The notes under the pieces: model-generated
Database searches by the model: none
What the model was told of the DNA's origin: nothing
What the model saw: the letters and a program-made list of their open reading frames with translations, nothing else
Source of the DNA: Brasenia schreberi
Taxonomy: Eukaryota; Streptophyta; Magnoliopsida; Nymphaeales; Cabombaceae
NCBI GenBank assembly: GCA_036023115.1
Contig: JAYKKT010000073.1
Coordinates: 14,667,001-14,731,000, forward strand
Reading direction: 5' to 3'
Length of the DNA stretch: 64,000 bases
Shown: piece after piece, positions 51,301-62,166 of the stretch
Position numbering within the stretch: position 1 is the stretch's first letter
Layout of the letters: the number at the start of each line of letters is the position of its first letter
Program-made: the position numbers and the translations under genes

Positions 51301-54300
51301 CCACCATACTTTTAAAACAAAATGAGTTTACAACACTGAAAGGGAGACAATTTTCATAAAAATTTTTGGCACAATTCAAATCTACTTTCTGAATTGCCTC
51401 CTTTGAAGCTATAGATGATTTAATGCTTGACTGAGTTCTAGGAGTTGTACGCGAGAGAAAAATGAAGGCATCCCACTACCTTTGACTTTAACTCCTCTCT
51501 AGTACCCCTTGTTGGGATCGGACGAGTAGGAGCTTTTATAGTGAAACAAGAGCCAAATCCATTGCTACTACCACCAACACCTACACTTTTCCCTTTTTTC
51601 GTCTTATCCTCCCCTCTTCAGCAATCTCTTCTTTTATCTTAGTTATATCATGAAATTCATCACCATACATCCCTTCAAAAGCATCTTTAAATGGTTGAGA
51701 CATATCCTAATTACCTATTTCTGCCCTCTCTCTCACCCCCAATCTCTTCTTTTCCTTTGAAGCCTCCAATACCTGCTTAATCTCGTACTTCACTGATTTC
51801 GGAAACCCGAGGACAAGCACTAGCATCCTTCTTGATTCCCTCAAGGTGGTGTTTCATATGAGAAATACCTCCATACTTTACTGCATTGCAAAACATGCAC
51901 TTGTTCACAAGCCTATTGCCTTCGTACATCGGGGTGCAATATTTTTATGTCGGATCGATTCGATCGAAAGCCATTAAGACAAGAGTGAACAATCAACAAG
52001 AAAAAAAGTTTTTTAGAGGTTAATAATCACGGAATCTGTAAAAACCCCAAATTTTTAAGTGAAGAATCATATAGAATGCAAAGGGAAAGAGATATGCCAC
52101 ATATTTGACAAAAGCCCGAGAGATGGGGAGTTGGATTGTGTGAAACACTTGAGAATTTTGTGAATAAACCACGAAATCAATAAGAATAAGGATAAAAAAG
52201 GATTTGGGAGCAAGGGAATGACGTGAAAAAGGGTTTGTGAAGAATCACAAATGATTTCTGCAACTTCGGATTTTCAAAATTTATACTTAAAAAGTCAGCG
52301 TTGACTCTCGTACGATATGGGGTGTATCGTAAGATACGGACAGTTCCATATCGTATGATATGATATGATAAATCGCATACACGATACATGCGCTTGTATC
52401 GTATCATATATGCATACGATACATGATAAATCATAAAATAGTATCATATCATACGATATGATACGATTTTTACAACATTGTTCTGGACAACCATATTTGG
52501 TTCTGTTTTGAATAAAACTTTTCCCCGGACATCACCATTGCCTTGCTCTTGTTGCTGGAGTGGTGCTTCGGAATGTTAATGTCTGATCTTTTTGTTTATT
52601 TCAGAAACAGAGTTGGAGCATGTGGGGCTCTCAACCCTAATGGAGGTTCTCACTCACTCAAAGGTGTGTCCATGTGTAAATTTTAAACTTGCACATGACT
52701 GTGTTGCATATGTCTAGTCTGTGCAGATGTGAAGTTCCTGAATCTGATTGCCTACTTCTTTCAGTGAAAAATCCACACTTTATATGAAAAATCTATTCTT
52801 CATATGATAGTCTGTCCGAGCAAATTGACCAAACTCAAATCAATGCATGAACCCTGGTTAGGTGAAAAAAATCGCTTGTTATTCTAGGTCGTTTGGAGAT
52901 ATAGCGGGTGTGCATGAAACATTTGCTATATTACCAAATATTTTATTATAAAACCTTAAAAATTCTGTGACGTTCTCAAAATTTCATAGCATTTGTGCAA
53001 GTTTAATGTTTTACTGCTTATAGATCTTTATTTTAAAAAGCTTGTAACTTCTGGAAATATTTTTGTTGGAGAAATTGTAGTTATATATATGTGTGTATTT
53101 CTGTGTGTATCTATCTATTATATATATATAATGTGTGTGTATGTATGTATATAATCTAAATGCTGTAGTATACTTAAGCCTTATACACCCTACCTACAGA
53201 ACATGATGGCTAAAGGGTGCCTTTTGAGAAACTAACTGTATATACATTATCTCTTTGTGCAAGATGGAATAGATTGATTTTTATAAGAGTTCTGAAATTT
53301 ATGGTTTTTATCTTTTTTGGCTTATATAACTCCGCCCATGTAAGGGATCACCTTGCACGATCGGTCCCAAGCCTGGATAAAGAGGAGTGTTGCGTTAGTT
53401 ATAACAGCCAACATAAAACTTTGTCGGACTTATTTACCATGGATTCTACAAATTATGATAGGGCTTCGTGGAAATAAAGAATCCATGTATCCAACCCCAT
53501 CTAGTATGGGAAAAGGCTTATTTGTTGTAGTATCTTTTTTGGCTTATATATCTAATATGTATACTTAAAAAGGAAATGTGATAGTCGATGCCCATTTGAG
53601 CATTTCATGCAATTATATTTCTTAGAAAGCAGATGGATCAAAAGATGCAAAGCTTGAGCACAATGTACTTGAGTGTACTAAATGTTATTCTATATATATG
53701 TATGTATATGCTAGGGTCCTTCCGGCTGAAATACACCCAAATTGTGACGGTTTGATGAAGGGCGATTAGAGGTTACCACTAGTTGAGGTTGATGAAGAGA
53801 AAAGCAAAAGGTGCTTTTGTACTGTGATAGTACAAAAGTACCTTTGTCTTTTCCATTAAACCCGACTCCTGGTTGCCCTTTATCGGACTTTCATGATTTG
53901 GGAGTTCCCACCCCCTCTCTCTCTACACACACACATATCCATAGATACATCCATATGTATGTATGTATTTTTATTTTATATATGTCCATATACATCATAA
54001 TTCTTTGGTCAGGTTTTGTTATGAGTTTTCTAATCTGGTATATTCTTTTGATCTTCAATGATTTAAAGCTTCATAAGTAAAACAAAAATAGGAAAGAATG
54101 ATAATAGGTGGCCCCAGTATTATCTTTCTTATGAAAATAACACAAACATCTTTTATAAAAGGATTTTTAAATGAATTAATCACCGAAACAAAACCAAAAC
54201 AAAGCATTTTTCTGCACTGGGCAAGAATTCTTAGTCACCATTGATATTGATCGGGTGTTATATTATATCAGCATTTAACTTAAAAAAAGTAAGGTCAGGT

Positions 54301-57300
54301 TTTATTTTTTCCTATTTAACACTTTAGAGGCCTTCGTCTCGTTTGAAAGTGTTCAATCCAGTTTCTCAAGTTTCTGCATAGAGTTCCATGTATCCTCGTC
54401 TCCAAATGTTTAACCACGTGTCTTTCTCATTTTACCCTCTAGTATTGTGGCGCCAACTTTTCTCTTATGACCTCATTTTGGTTCCAGTCTTTCATTGTGG
54501 TCACATATCCACCTCAACATTTTTCTTTCTTCGACTGAGGCACCCTTCAACCTCCACTCTGTTGCGCAGCGAATAATACAAAATATCAACAGAAGATAAA
54601 GAGAAAAAATGGAGATTGGAGGAGGGGCCCCTCTTTCTCTCTTTCTTAATCTCAACAACTTTTTTCTAATTACAACTTATCAGCCCTTATATAAGGAGCT
54701 GTAAAACGTAAAATGACCAAAATACCCCTAGTACAGAAAATTATCAAAATGCCCTTAAGACTTCGGACAATTACAATAATACTCTAAACATCAATTTTAC
54801 TATCCTAAGACATTATATGTACTAAAACTGACTCTAAACTCATATTCTTCAACACCCCCCTCAAGTTGGGAGTGAGATACTTCGAACTCCAAACTTGCCA
54901 AAAATCTTCATCTGTTTGCAACATTTTTCATCCGTCTTCATCACTGATTTAATCTTCAACAACTTCTTTGGCTGTAATATCTTCAACTCAGCCTTCCTGG
55001 CAGATCATATTAAGTAGCATCTCTGGCTGCAATATAAACTTTGTCTTCCTGGCTAATCATCTCAAGTAGCATCTCTGGCTGCAACATCAATTCAGCTATC
55101 CTGGCTGATCATCTCAAGCAACATCTCTGGCAGCAATATAAACTTAGCCTTCCTGGCTAATCATCTCTGACTGCAACATCAACTCAGCCATCCTGGCTGA
55201 TCATCTTAAGCAGCATCTATGGCTGTAACATCAACTCAGCCTTCCTGATTGATCATGTCATGACTTTCTTCATCACACGTGCACTAGTAATTTCTTCGAG
55301 GCTTCTGTAAAACAACTTGAACAATTAAGAACACATGGGTAACACCCGAACCTTCTATGGGTGTTGATTGCTCCTCCTCTCTTTCTTCTTCTCTATAAAG
55401 TGATTTGACAACTACACGTAAAAATCATATTTCTTCTGCTCTTGAGAAAGTTGATCTTTTGTGATAGGAGGTACTACTCCACCATACACACTTCACGGCT
55501 TTTTCTACGCCCCTTCACATGGTGGTTGCAGCCGGTGTGTTGGTTGGGTGCTCTCTCTCTACCACTCAAATAGCAGAATACATACATTTGCTTGTACTAG
55601 TCGGTCTCCGCCCCTTCACATGGTGACTGAAACCGCTTTTACAACCCTCCTGGCTGTTTACTTTAGCAACTCAAGTTCTTAACCTTCATTATTCTTGGTA
55701 ATACGACCACATTCTATATCAACAAATTCTTCTGGCCTCTTCAATGATTTAATTTTTCATGAATATGTAGTGAAAAAGACTGATTTTCTGTATTTTTTTT
55801 CCAGCCCCTTGGCTGTCCATTTTCAAGCAGCCTTCCTTGCTGCAACACTTTTTCAGCAACTTTCACGGTTGCAATATCTTCAGCAGCTTCATGGCTGTGA
55901 TAATTTTCACCAGCTTCTTGGCTATAACAACTCTTCAATTCAGCCTTTATGGCTGTCTTTTCCAGCAGCTTTTATAGCTGTAAATTTCTGCAACTTCAAT
56001 GACTACAAATAATCATTGTTAACATGCTTTTCAGACATATTTGTCACCCACTTGCGTGGTCCTCCATATTCACTCAATATGTTATATGCATATGAGGCAC
56101 CACTTAAACCAACGGTTTCTATCGCACACAAACTTGTCATGCCCGACTTGATTTGTCTCTGTGTTCTCTCAAGCACAACTAGACTTGAAAATGTTGAAAA
56201 ACATCTTTAGTGATTCTGCTTCCGACATTTCTAAGCTTGGACATTACTTTCCTGGCTTCTGATGAAATTTCATCAACTAACACCAGGCATTCAAACACTC
56301 TTGCATAATCTTTGACAGGCCAATGATCATGCCATAGGAAAGGATTTTTACCAACAATCTGTATGATCTCATTCTCATCAATTGGGTTATCCTTATGCTG
56401 TTTCAATTGAGCTAAATCTCTGTCTGCAGTCCATTTTCTTCCTTCTCCTTTTTTGAGAATAAATGGTGTACTTTGATTTGAAAGACTTGAGAACCGTCCC
56501 AATTGCACAAATCCATCACAAAGGGAATTAAATTTATCGAAAGAGAATACCTTATCAAAGTCAATTGGCTCCAAACGATCAATTTCTTTATAGAACAATG
56601 AAGCACTTAAGCTTGGCATAAGCAGCGTCCGATTCAAAAAACTTGGCAGTCAAACACGCTCTAGCAAAGGCAATCTTTTGATTGTTCAAGCCCCAAACTA
56701 TATGTGGAACTACCAAGAATTTGTTTTTCCTAACTCCTAGACCAGAATCAACTGAAGGAACAGTGACCAAGTTGAGGTAACCTTGTCCAATCCCCTGAAA
56801 CCCATGGATTGAGCCCATCATAACTACTCTGAAAGCAAGTGCGGCTGCAATAATTTTCACATGTTCATTTCTTCTGCATGATTAACATAACCAAGAGAGT
56901 TCCTGAGATCGTCTTCGTTACTTCGTTAGATAGCAGTTACCATTCTTCTTTTCTAAAAAAAATGGGGATAAGACTTGATGGTTTACTTTCTCATCCAATC
57001 AAAAAATGGAAGTTTCCATAACTATCTCACAAAATCAGGCAAGTACTTTCCATATCCTACCTTTCGGGTTTGCCTTCCATAAAATCAGGAAAAGTAATTG
57101 TAACTTCCTGCATTTGAAATTCAAAAAGAAATAGAATTATCTTTTCTAAAAGAAACTGTTCTTACTTTCCAGAATTTTGCGTAACCGCTTTCAGAAATGA
57201 TGACTCATTTACTTTAGATAACCAATAGCCTTCCTTCTTCGTTATCTTCTTCTTCCTTTTTCATCTTCTCTCTTTCCTGATGGACTCTTTTCAAAAAACA

Positions 57301-60300
57301 AATAATAAACTTTGAGATGAAATCACATCATTCTGTAATTTAATATCTGCACGAGCAAGATGAGATGTAAAATATCCTTCAGTAGATCGCCAATGTCGGG
57401 GTCACAATTTATAACAGCCCCAACATCATTGATGAGTTTTACAATTCTCTTGGCTTGCATATATATGGCAAAAGCCTTTCCTCCTATTATGCAAACCCTT
57501 GGAGTAAACTCTGATTCTCTTTGTTCGGGACTCATCTCCTTCATCTTTTTGTAATGATACATTGTGCCCAGGATGTTCAACAATTGTCGCTTATACTCAT
57601 GTATGCGCTTCACCTGAATATCGAACATCGCCTTTGGGCTGATAAGATAGCCTGTCTTCTCTTTTATAAATGAAACTAGTTTCAGTTTATTCCTTCTTTT
57701 TTGGCTGCAACCCACTTAGCTTTGAGTTCTTCGTTATCAGAAAACATAACAATTTGAAGGTAATTCTTTGTTGTATATGAACCATCACGCTGAAGAACAG
57801 AGGTTGCTGCTGCCAGTGCTTCTTATCAGACGTTCTCTTGAATGATGATAGTTGGCTGCTTCTGTGTTGCCCTCCTTTGAATCAGACACAAACAAAATGT
57901 GACAATCACAATATAAATCAATCACAACCCTGTTGTCGACGCCAATCTGTTTTCTTTATATGCCACGATTCCAAGTCAGGCAATCACTACCAGTCACAAA
58001 TGCCTCAAATCTGATCTTCTTCCACAAAAACTTTGAATCCTTCTTCACGCATAAAAAAAACTTATCTACTGATTTTCTTCTTCCAACATCATCGAGATAA
58101 ATGCCATATAGGCTCTGATACTATGTAGGAAACGTGGTTGCGCAGTGAATAATACAAAATATCAACATAAGATAAAGAGGAAAAATGGAGATCGGAGGAG
58201 GGGGTGGACCTCCAATGGAGGCCCCCCCCCCTCTTTCTCTCTCTTTCTTAATCTCAACAACTTTTTCCTAATTACAACTTATCAGCCCTTATATAAAGAG
58301 CTGTAAAACGTAAAAATGACCAAAATACCCTTAGTACAGAAAATTACCAAAATGCCCTTACGACTTTGGACAATTACAATAATACTCTAAACATCAATTT
58401 TACTATCCTAAGACATTATATGTACTAAAATTGACTCTAAACTCATATTCTTCAACACACTCAACACCATAGAACATTACTAGTGTTATAGTTGCCTTTA
58501 TAATATTTACCTTCCAATTTCAGTGGCATCTTCTTGTGACCAATATATCCCTTGCACATCTTTATGAAGTAAAGGACAAAAAATTATGTTATTACACACA
58601 CCTCTCTATGAACTAAACACGAGGACAAAAAACTACGCTATTAAATTTAAAAGCATATAACAACCACAACTACAGCTAAGCCTTTTCCCATACTAGATGG
58701 GGATTTAAAAGCATATAAATAAGCAAAAGATGTTTAGGTGAAAACAGTTCAAGATTTCATGATCTTGTCAACCGACGAGATTTGGCTTGGAGTTAGCCTG
58801 ATTAAACTGGTGGACTTCATGAGCGGTGAATTCTGCCATGGGCTGTGGAGATCCAGTCAACAGTCTCTTGCGGCTTCACATGAATAAGCTGGACTGTCCA
58901 TCTCTCTTTTAGACACTAAAATTTTACATTCAAATGGATTTTAATGCTTCTCTGTTTTTTTTCCCTCTCCGCAAGTTACTTGCGGGAACTCCACAAGAGA
59001 GCGAGATCCATCCTGCTGTGGCTACTGATTCCACAGGCAAAACAGTGAAGGAGAACGAGGGCGCAGGGCTTTGTGGTTTTCCCACCGGTAACTGTGGCCA
59101 GATGGGATCCTCATTCTTGTGGGCTTATGTGTGTGATAGCAAAAGCTATGCTGAGATAACCTTATTTCTCTGAAGTTATAATGTGTTCTATGTTACAGGT
59201 AACTCATAAATATAAGTGCGTTGTTCGGGTCATAGAATCATATCCTTCACGGGCTGAGGATTTCCAGTCCCCAATTAAGCGTCTTGTGTACAGGATCCGG
59301 TTTACCCTAGAAGACTCAACAGCTAGGCTTCATGCTTACTTGTATGGGGAGGATGCAGTAAGACTTTACTTCCTGTAGTTAGCTTCCAAAAGGTTCAGTT
59401 ATGCTTATTGTCAGGTTACAAAGTTCTCCGTGTCATTGTTTGTTGATTTTTATCATCCTTTATGTAACATCAATATCAATATTTGGCTCACAAGGTTGAA
59501 TCATCTGTCTGGGATTTTCTAAGACATGGTGCTAATAGGTATTGGACCACCATTGACAAGTAAATTTTGATGCTAACCAAAACAATGCTCCAGAAACTGA
59601 AATTTGGCAAGAATGTGTCTGGAATCAACAGAGATTTCCTGCATTAGAGAAAATGTTTACCTGCAGGATCTTTCTACTGGAACGATTTCTTAAGCAACGT
59701 CACATTTATAAGAAATATGAATGACCTGGAGAGCGTCTGTGAATGGCTGCATTACTTAATCTCATAATGTTTCTTTGCTACTTCGCATGTTCAATGAAGT
59801 TGGACTTTGTTGTGATGCTTGGTTGTACTGGGGCCCTCAATCTTGCTCGACTGCATGTTGAAATTTGCTTTTTACATAAGCCCTCAACTTGTCTCTTAGC
59901 TTGGTAGGTCATACAACTTTTCACTACCATATATTTGAAATTTCTACATCTTAACCTTGGTTGGCTTCAAGTATAATGGTCTAAGTGGGGTCATTTAATG
60001 CCCTTAACCTGCTGTCTATCAGCCACTCTCCTCTGATATGATCTTTTGCTTTTCGCTGTTGCAAATTGTTCTCATTATTTCCATGGTCACAATGCAGGTG
60101 AAGTTTTTCTATGGTTATCCAGACACAGATATGTTGACTTCGAAAATGAACAAATTGCTAGGGATCACAAACGGTAGCAGCAATGTATGTGGTGATGTGT
60201 CTAATATGAGAAATCCACCATGGGTTCTGGTTGGTATCAAGTCTTATTACTTGGACAAGAATGATCCATGGGGAAGCAGGCATTATCGCATATGCGACAC

Positions 60301-60316
60301 CAAAATGGTTGGATGA
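42316..60316 (+). CDS. POT1: Protection of telomeres protein 1
   Basis: Ten exons: 42316-42439, 43358-43494, 44169-44358, 46900-46973, 47107-47195, 48104-48379, 48469-48545, 52605-52663, 59199-59357, 60098-60316. They give 467 residues, the usual plant POT1 length. POT1 binds single-stranded telomere DNA or, in some plants, telomerase. Start MGKGHDYVYLPLQNAISTIN opens the first OB fold. Conserved blocks follow: GDIIRLHKVLMKVHNEEV, FTPYQASAPFKI, VLHICEVSETESILFVWDGTDAP, SRDVLSTFPCVGTILRV, THKYKCVVRVIESYP and the C-terminal NPPWVLVGIKSYY...DPWGSRHYRICDTKMVG. Phases agree at all nine GT-AG junctions. For exon 2 the donor CTT|GTAATC at 43494 was chosen over AA|GTGAGC at 43505, because only it keeps the frame and the family alignment. 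Introns total about 16.6 kb, mostly transposons. No stop or frameshift is seen, so it looks functional. Confidence 0.96.
44423..45649 (+). mobile_element. Internally deleted RTE LINE in POT1 intron 3
   Basis: Flanked by 18-bp direct repeats TTTTTTCAAGAAACATAA (44405-44422) and TTTTTTGAAGAAACATAA (45650-45667), one mismatch. It starts with the 5' UTR (CATATAAGGGATCACCCTT) and runs to about 44970. It then jumps straight to the late RT (SPYLFILVIDKLTKYIQDEV, then EMKML..MSGHTRKT) and ends CTTAGTTGTTGTTGTTG. The endonuclease and early RT are deleted. It is decayed by stops. Confidence 0.92.
46573..46646 (+). pseudogene. Decayed duplicate of POT1 exon 4 in intron 3
   Basis: GTGCAAATCTGTATGCTTTG ... 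TTTTGATTTGATGTG parallels exon 4 at 46900-46973 (GTGCAAGTAAGTATTC ... TTTTGATTTGATATGCAAG). It is preceded by a similar acceptor (CTTTTTAG). In the exon 4 frame it reads GANLYALALQLKKLKEC and then TGA, and the donor is lost. The upstream intron is duplicated too (46290-46390 against 46785-46870). Confidence 0.85.
49157..52480 (-). mobile_element. hAT element with decayed transposase, in POT1 intron 7
   Basis: The ends are CAAATTTTGTAAAAATCG on the left and, inverted, CAATGTTGTAAAAATCGTAT on the right. The flanks TTCTACAC (49149-49156) and TTCTGGAC (52481-52488) form an 8-bp duplication with 6 matches, the hAT size. TATCGTATC-type subterminal repeats fill both ends. Minus-strand coding pieces are a BED zinc finger (about 51940-51860: NKCMFCNAVKYGGISHMKHHL), the central block VARCIDLMLEDL..RGTIDACRNVTKFIYNHS...GRELIRPSLTRFA (50910-50700), and the C-terminal dimer region SSGCKRNLSFFKRIHTKK..LEDARLRDLVYVAYN (about 50040-49925). 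Stops and frameshifts mean it is inactive. Confidence 0.92.
53329..53530 (+). mobile_element. Non-autonomous LINE derivative (SINE-like), copy 2, in POT1 intron 8
   Basis: 202 bp, flanked by perfect 20-bp repeats (53309-53328 and 53531-53550, TATCTTTTTTGGC...). It has the same build as the copy at 11240: LINE 5' UTR (CATGTAAGGGATCACC .. AAACTTTGTCGGACTTATTT), then GATTCTACAAATTATGATAG, then the LINE tail (AAAGAATCCATGTATCC .. GGGAAAAGGCTTATTTGTTG). The join falls at the same place in both copies. Confidence 0.9.
54370..54559 (-). mobile_element. Old LINE fragment, left part
   Basis: On the minus strand it aligns, with many changes, to the RT C-terminus of the RTE LINE (CTCATTTTACCCTCTAGTAT; ATGACCTCATTTTGG; CATATCCACCTCAACATTTT). 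It is interrupted at 54560 by the LTR element and resumes at 58463. Confidence 0.75.
54560..54854 (-). repeat. 3' LTR of the gene-carrying element
   Basis: Compared with the other LTR it lacks 12 bp (TAGGAAACGTGG) after the first TG and a ~25-bp GGACCTCCAATGGAGGCC insert. Confidence 0.9.
54945..55990 (-). repeat. Degenerate tandem repeat inside the LTR element
   Basis: 54945-55260 is built of ~60-bp units with AGCATCTCTGGCTGCAA, AACTCAGCCTTCCTGGCTGA and TCATCTCAAG. 55800-55990 has shorter kin units (TTTCAGCAAC..CATGGCTGTGATA). No reading frame runs through them. 55260-55800 shows no recognised sequence. Confidence 0.75.
56179..56860 (-). pseudogene. Captured O-fucosyltransferase-family fragment
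   Basis: Minus strand in two frames: KNKFLVVPHIVWGLNNQKIAFARACLTAKF, then after one extra T in a T-run (near 56640) NRTLLMPSLSASLFYKEIDR, DKVFSFDKFNSLCDGFVQLGR, GRKWTADRDLAQLKQHKD and VGKNPFLWHDHWPVKDYARVFECLVLVDEIS. The pattern of conserved LNQ/LNN near the start, then ARLLNRTLvmP and the F..IFD-type block, is that of plant GT106 O-fucosyltransferases; I identify it by recall only. It is about 200 residues of a protein that is normally 500 or more. It is no longer a working gene. Confidence 0.75.
57334..57741 (-). pseudogene. Captured alpha-glucan (starch) phosphorylase fragment
   Basis: The minus strand reads DNEELKAKWVAAKKEG, a 1-bp slip, then KLKLVSFIKEKTGYLISPKAMFDIQVKRIHEYKRQLLNILG, KKMKEMSPEQRESEFTPRVCIIGGKAFAIYMQAKRIVKLINDVGAVINCDPDIGDLLK. 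This is the middle of the plastidial PHS1-type phosphorylase; RIHEYKRQLLN and GGKAFAxYxxAKxIVK are family signatures. About 130 of ~950 residues are present, with no intron visible. Catalytic Lys and pyridoxal-phosphate regions are absent. Confidence 0.9.
58124..58457 (-). repeat. 5' LTR of the gene-carrying element
   Basis: Begins TGTAGGAAACGTGG and ends TTCTTCAACA on the plus strand. It contains a local palindrome GGACCTCCAATGGAGGCC near 58205. Confidence 0.9.
58463..58560 (-). mobile_element. Old LINE fragment, right part
   Basis: AACACCATAGAACATTACTAG, then TTTATAATATTTACCTTCCAA, then TTTCAGTGGCATCTTCTTGTG continues the fragment that ends at 54559 and parallels the LINE at 37005-37085. 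Confidence 0.75.
58661..58702 (-). mobile_element. 42-bp severely truncated LINE/SINE insertion
   Basis: Exactly flanked by ATTTAAAAGCATATAA (58645-58660 and 58703-58718). The insert is only the 3' tail (minus: CCCCATCTAGTATGGGAAAA, GGCTTAGCTGTAGTTG). Confidence 0.9.
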
Positions 60317-61943
60317 GTGTCTGAGCTGGTTGGTAGCTCAGTCTAAGCCCGATGGTTGCAGACCAGATTGCCAATTCTGGTTTCTATTTGGGATGTATCC
60401 TGTAGGGGAGTCCAAATTATAGGCCTTGTTAGGTCCGGTCGCATTGGAACGACCTGGCTAGTTTCTTGTGCAGGCTGTACTGGAGTCAATCTTTTGCAGA
60501 AACTTTAGTTCAAGTGACCTTGTTATGGTAGCTAACTCGTTTTGATTTTCAAAGGGGATAGTGCTTGTGGGAGAACTCCCGAGTGCTTGTAGTTGACCTA
60601 CTGCGTGTTTAGGCCCTCTGTAAGTTCGCTAACCTCTTGAGGGCACTTGTTTAGATTAGTGTTCTCATCTGACTTTTTCCTTTCAAGTAGGAACTGCAGA
60701 ATCATGATATCTTGATGATCATTGGAACTTCACTTTAAGCGTCTTAAGGTTTCTTTCTTTTCTGTTAAAGTTGCCTTCAAGGTTCCAGCGGTCTCCTTGG
60801 AACTGTGGGTATCTTCTGTCGATTTCAACGGGGCCTTAGCAGATGTAACATACTTGTGAGGTTCAGATGATTGCTCTTATTCATTTCGGTGGCATAATGA
60901 TCTTTCAGAACATATTAACGGCCAGGATCTGGAGAAAGTGATCCATCAGTTATCCGGGTCAGACCCACAAGACCGGACGATTATATAGGGATCTCGGTTT
61001 GACTTTTTACAAACTTGTAGTCAATCACCAAGATCCGCAAAATTTTATTTTTGAAAGAGGGTGTTTTCTTTAGTTTGGTATGGACACGGTTTAGATTGTT
61101 CTTATATGGTCCAGGCCTTGTCTTTCACATGAAAACTAGGTTGCACAGAAATGTGCCTGGCACCACGTTTTCTGTTTCAAAATGAAACAAGAACGGTACC
61201 ATGCTTTTTTTTGGTTACGGTTCATCGAAACGTGTGGTGTGTACTTAGACATGACCTATTTAAAACAGAACCAGAATTGTGATCTGAATCAAGGATCTCG
61301 GGTTTGGTTATGGTTTCGTGATTCATAACTGGATCGAAGTCGGTCTGTTTGAACAGATGGCTTGAAATAGTCGGTTTCTTACTTATTCTTAAGGAAAGAG
61401 ATTTAAATTTGAAATAAACAACTATCAGCACTGACGTGGAAATGGAATGATAGGCCACGATGGCCAGTCATTTCCATATAAACTCTATCCGTCATATGTA
61501 TACATAATATAATAAAAACAGTATTTTGGAAAAAATCTGGAATTTTAATACCATTATACATCGTATAGCTGAATGTAACTCCTGTTAATTAATGTACCGC
61601 TGACACCTACTTTTACATTTATATCAACAATGGAAAGTGAAAGCTAACAGTTTCATCTTTTTTGAGTAAGCTGGTTGGACCTACTTTAGTAGATCGACGG
61701 AACCTCTGCCATCAAGTTTTCTGCTAGAAATACACGTTACAACCTTTTAGTCAAATAAAACTCTTCTCGGGCAACAAGTAAACCAGGTTAAGCAAACTTT
61801 TATATAAATTCAGTCCCAAACATTTCCACCAAGCATTTTCAATTTATATGATAAAATACATCCTACCTCTAATTATGGAACACCTCGCTATATCACAAGA
61901 AAGTTCCACCGGTTGTGATACCGATCTTGACGAGTATGACATA

Positions 61944-61945
<2 letters not shown>
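60317..61945. other. POT1 3' flank and spacer
   Basis: This includes the POT1 3' UTR, whose end I cannot place. No other gene recognised. Confidence 0.5.

Positions 61946-62021
<76 letters not shown>
61946..62021. repeat. (GA)38 microsatellite
   Basis: 76 bp of pure GA on the plus strand. Confidence 0.96.
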
Positions 62022-62024
<3 letters not shown>

Positions 62025-62120
62025 ACCAGCATTCTACTGTCACACATAAAACATGGTCCTCAATAAAAGCTTTTGTCCATCTCAGTAGAAGCAATCCTTC
62101 CATGAGGCAATTACACACAC

Positions 62121-62122
<2 letters not shown>

Positions 62123-62163
<41 letters not shown>
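62123..62163. repeat. (TA)20 microsatellite
   Basis: Pure TA. Confidence 0.95.

Positions 62164-62166
<3 letters not shown>

Larger units (their letters stand above)
54560..58457 (-). mobile_element. Non-autonomous LTR element carrying host gene fragments
   Basis: LTRs lie at 54560-54854 and 58124-58457, with a perfect 5-bp target duplication CACTC (54555-54559, 58458-58462). The element reads on the minus strand: 5' LTR on the right, primer site TAGTATCAGAGCC (one mismatch to the Met-tRNA site) ending at 58123, and polypurine tract ACTTGAGGGGGG next to the left LTR. The 3.3-kb interior has no gag or pol. In order it carries an alpha-glucan phosphorylase fragment (57741-57334), an O-fucosyltransferase fragment (56860-56179) and a long stretch of degenerate CAGC..TGGCTG repeats. 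It is a TRIM/LARD-like element that picked up host sequence. It sits inside POT1 intron 8, opposite to POT1. Confidence 0.9.

Noticed and set aside
54945..55260. CRISPR-like spacing or a coding repeat protein
   Set aside because: The ~60-bp units vary in length and have stops in all frames; it is a degenerate tandem repeat inside the LTR element.
61844..62066. ORFs of poly-Ser-Leu and Arg-Glu
   Set aside because: They are translations of the (GA)38 microsatellite.
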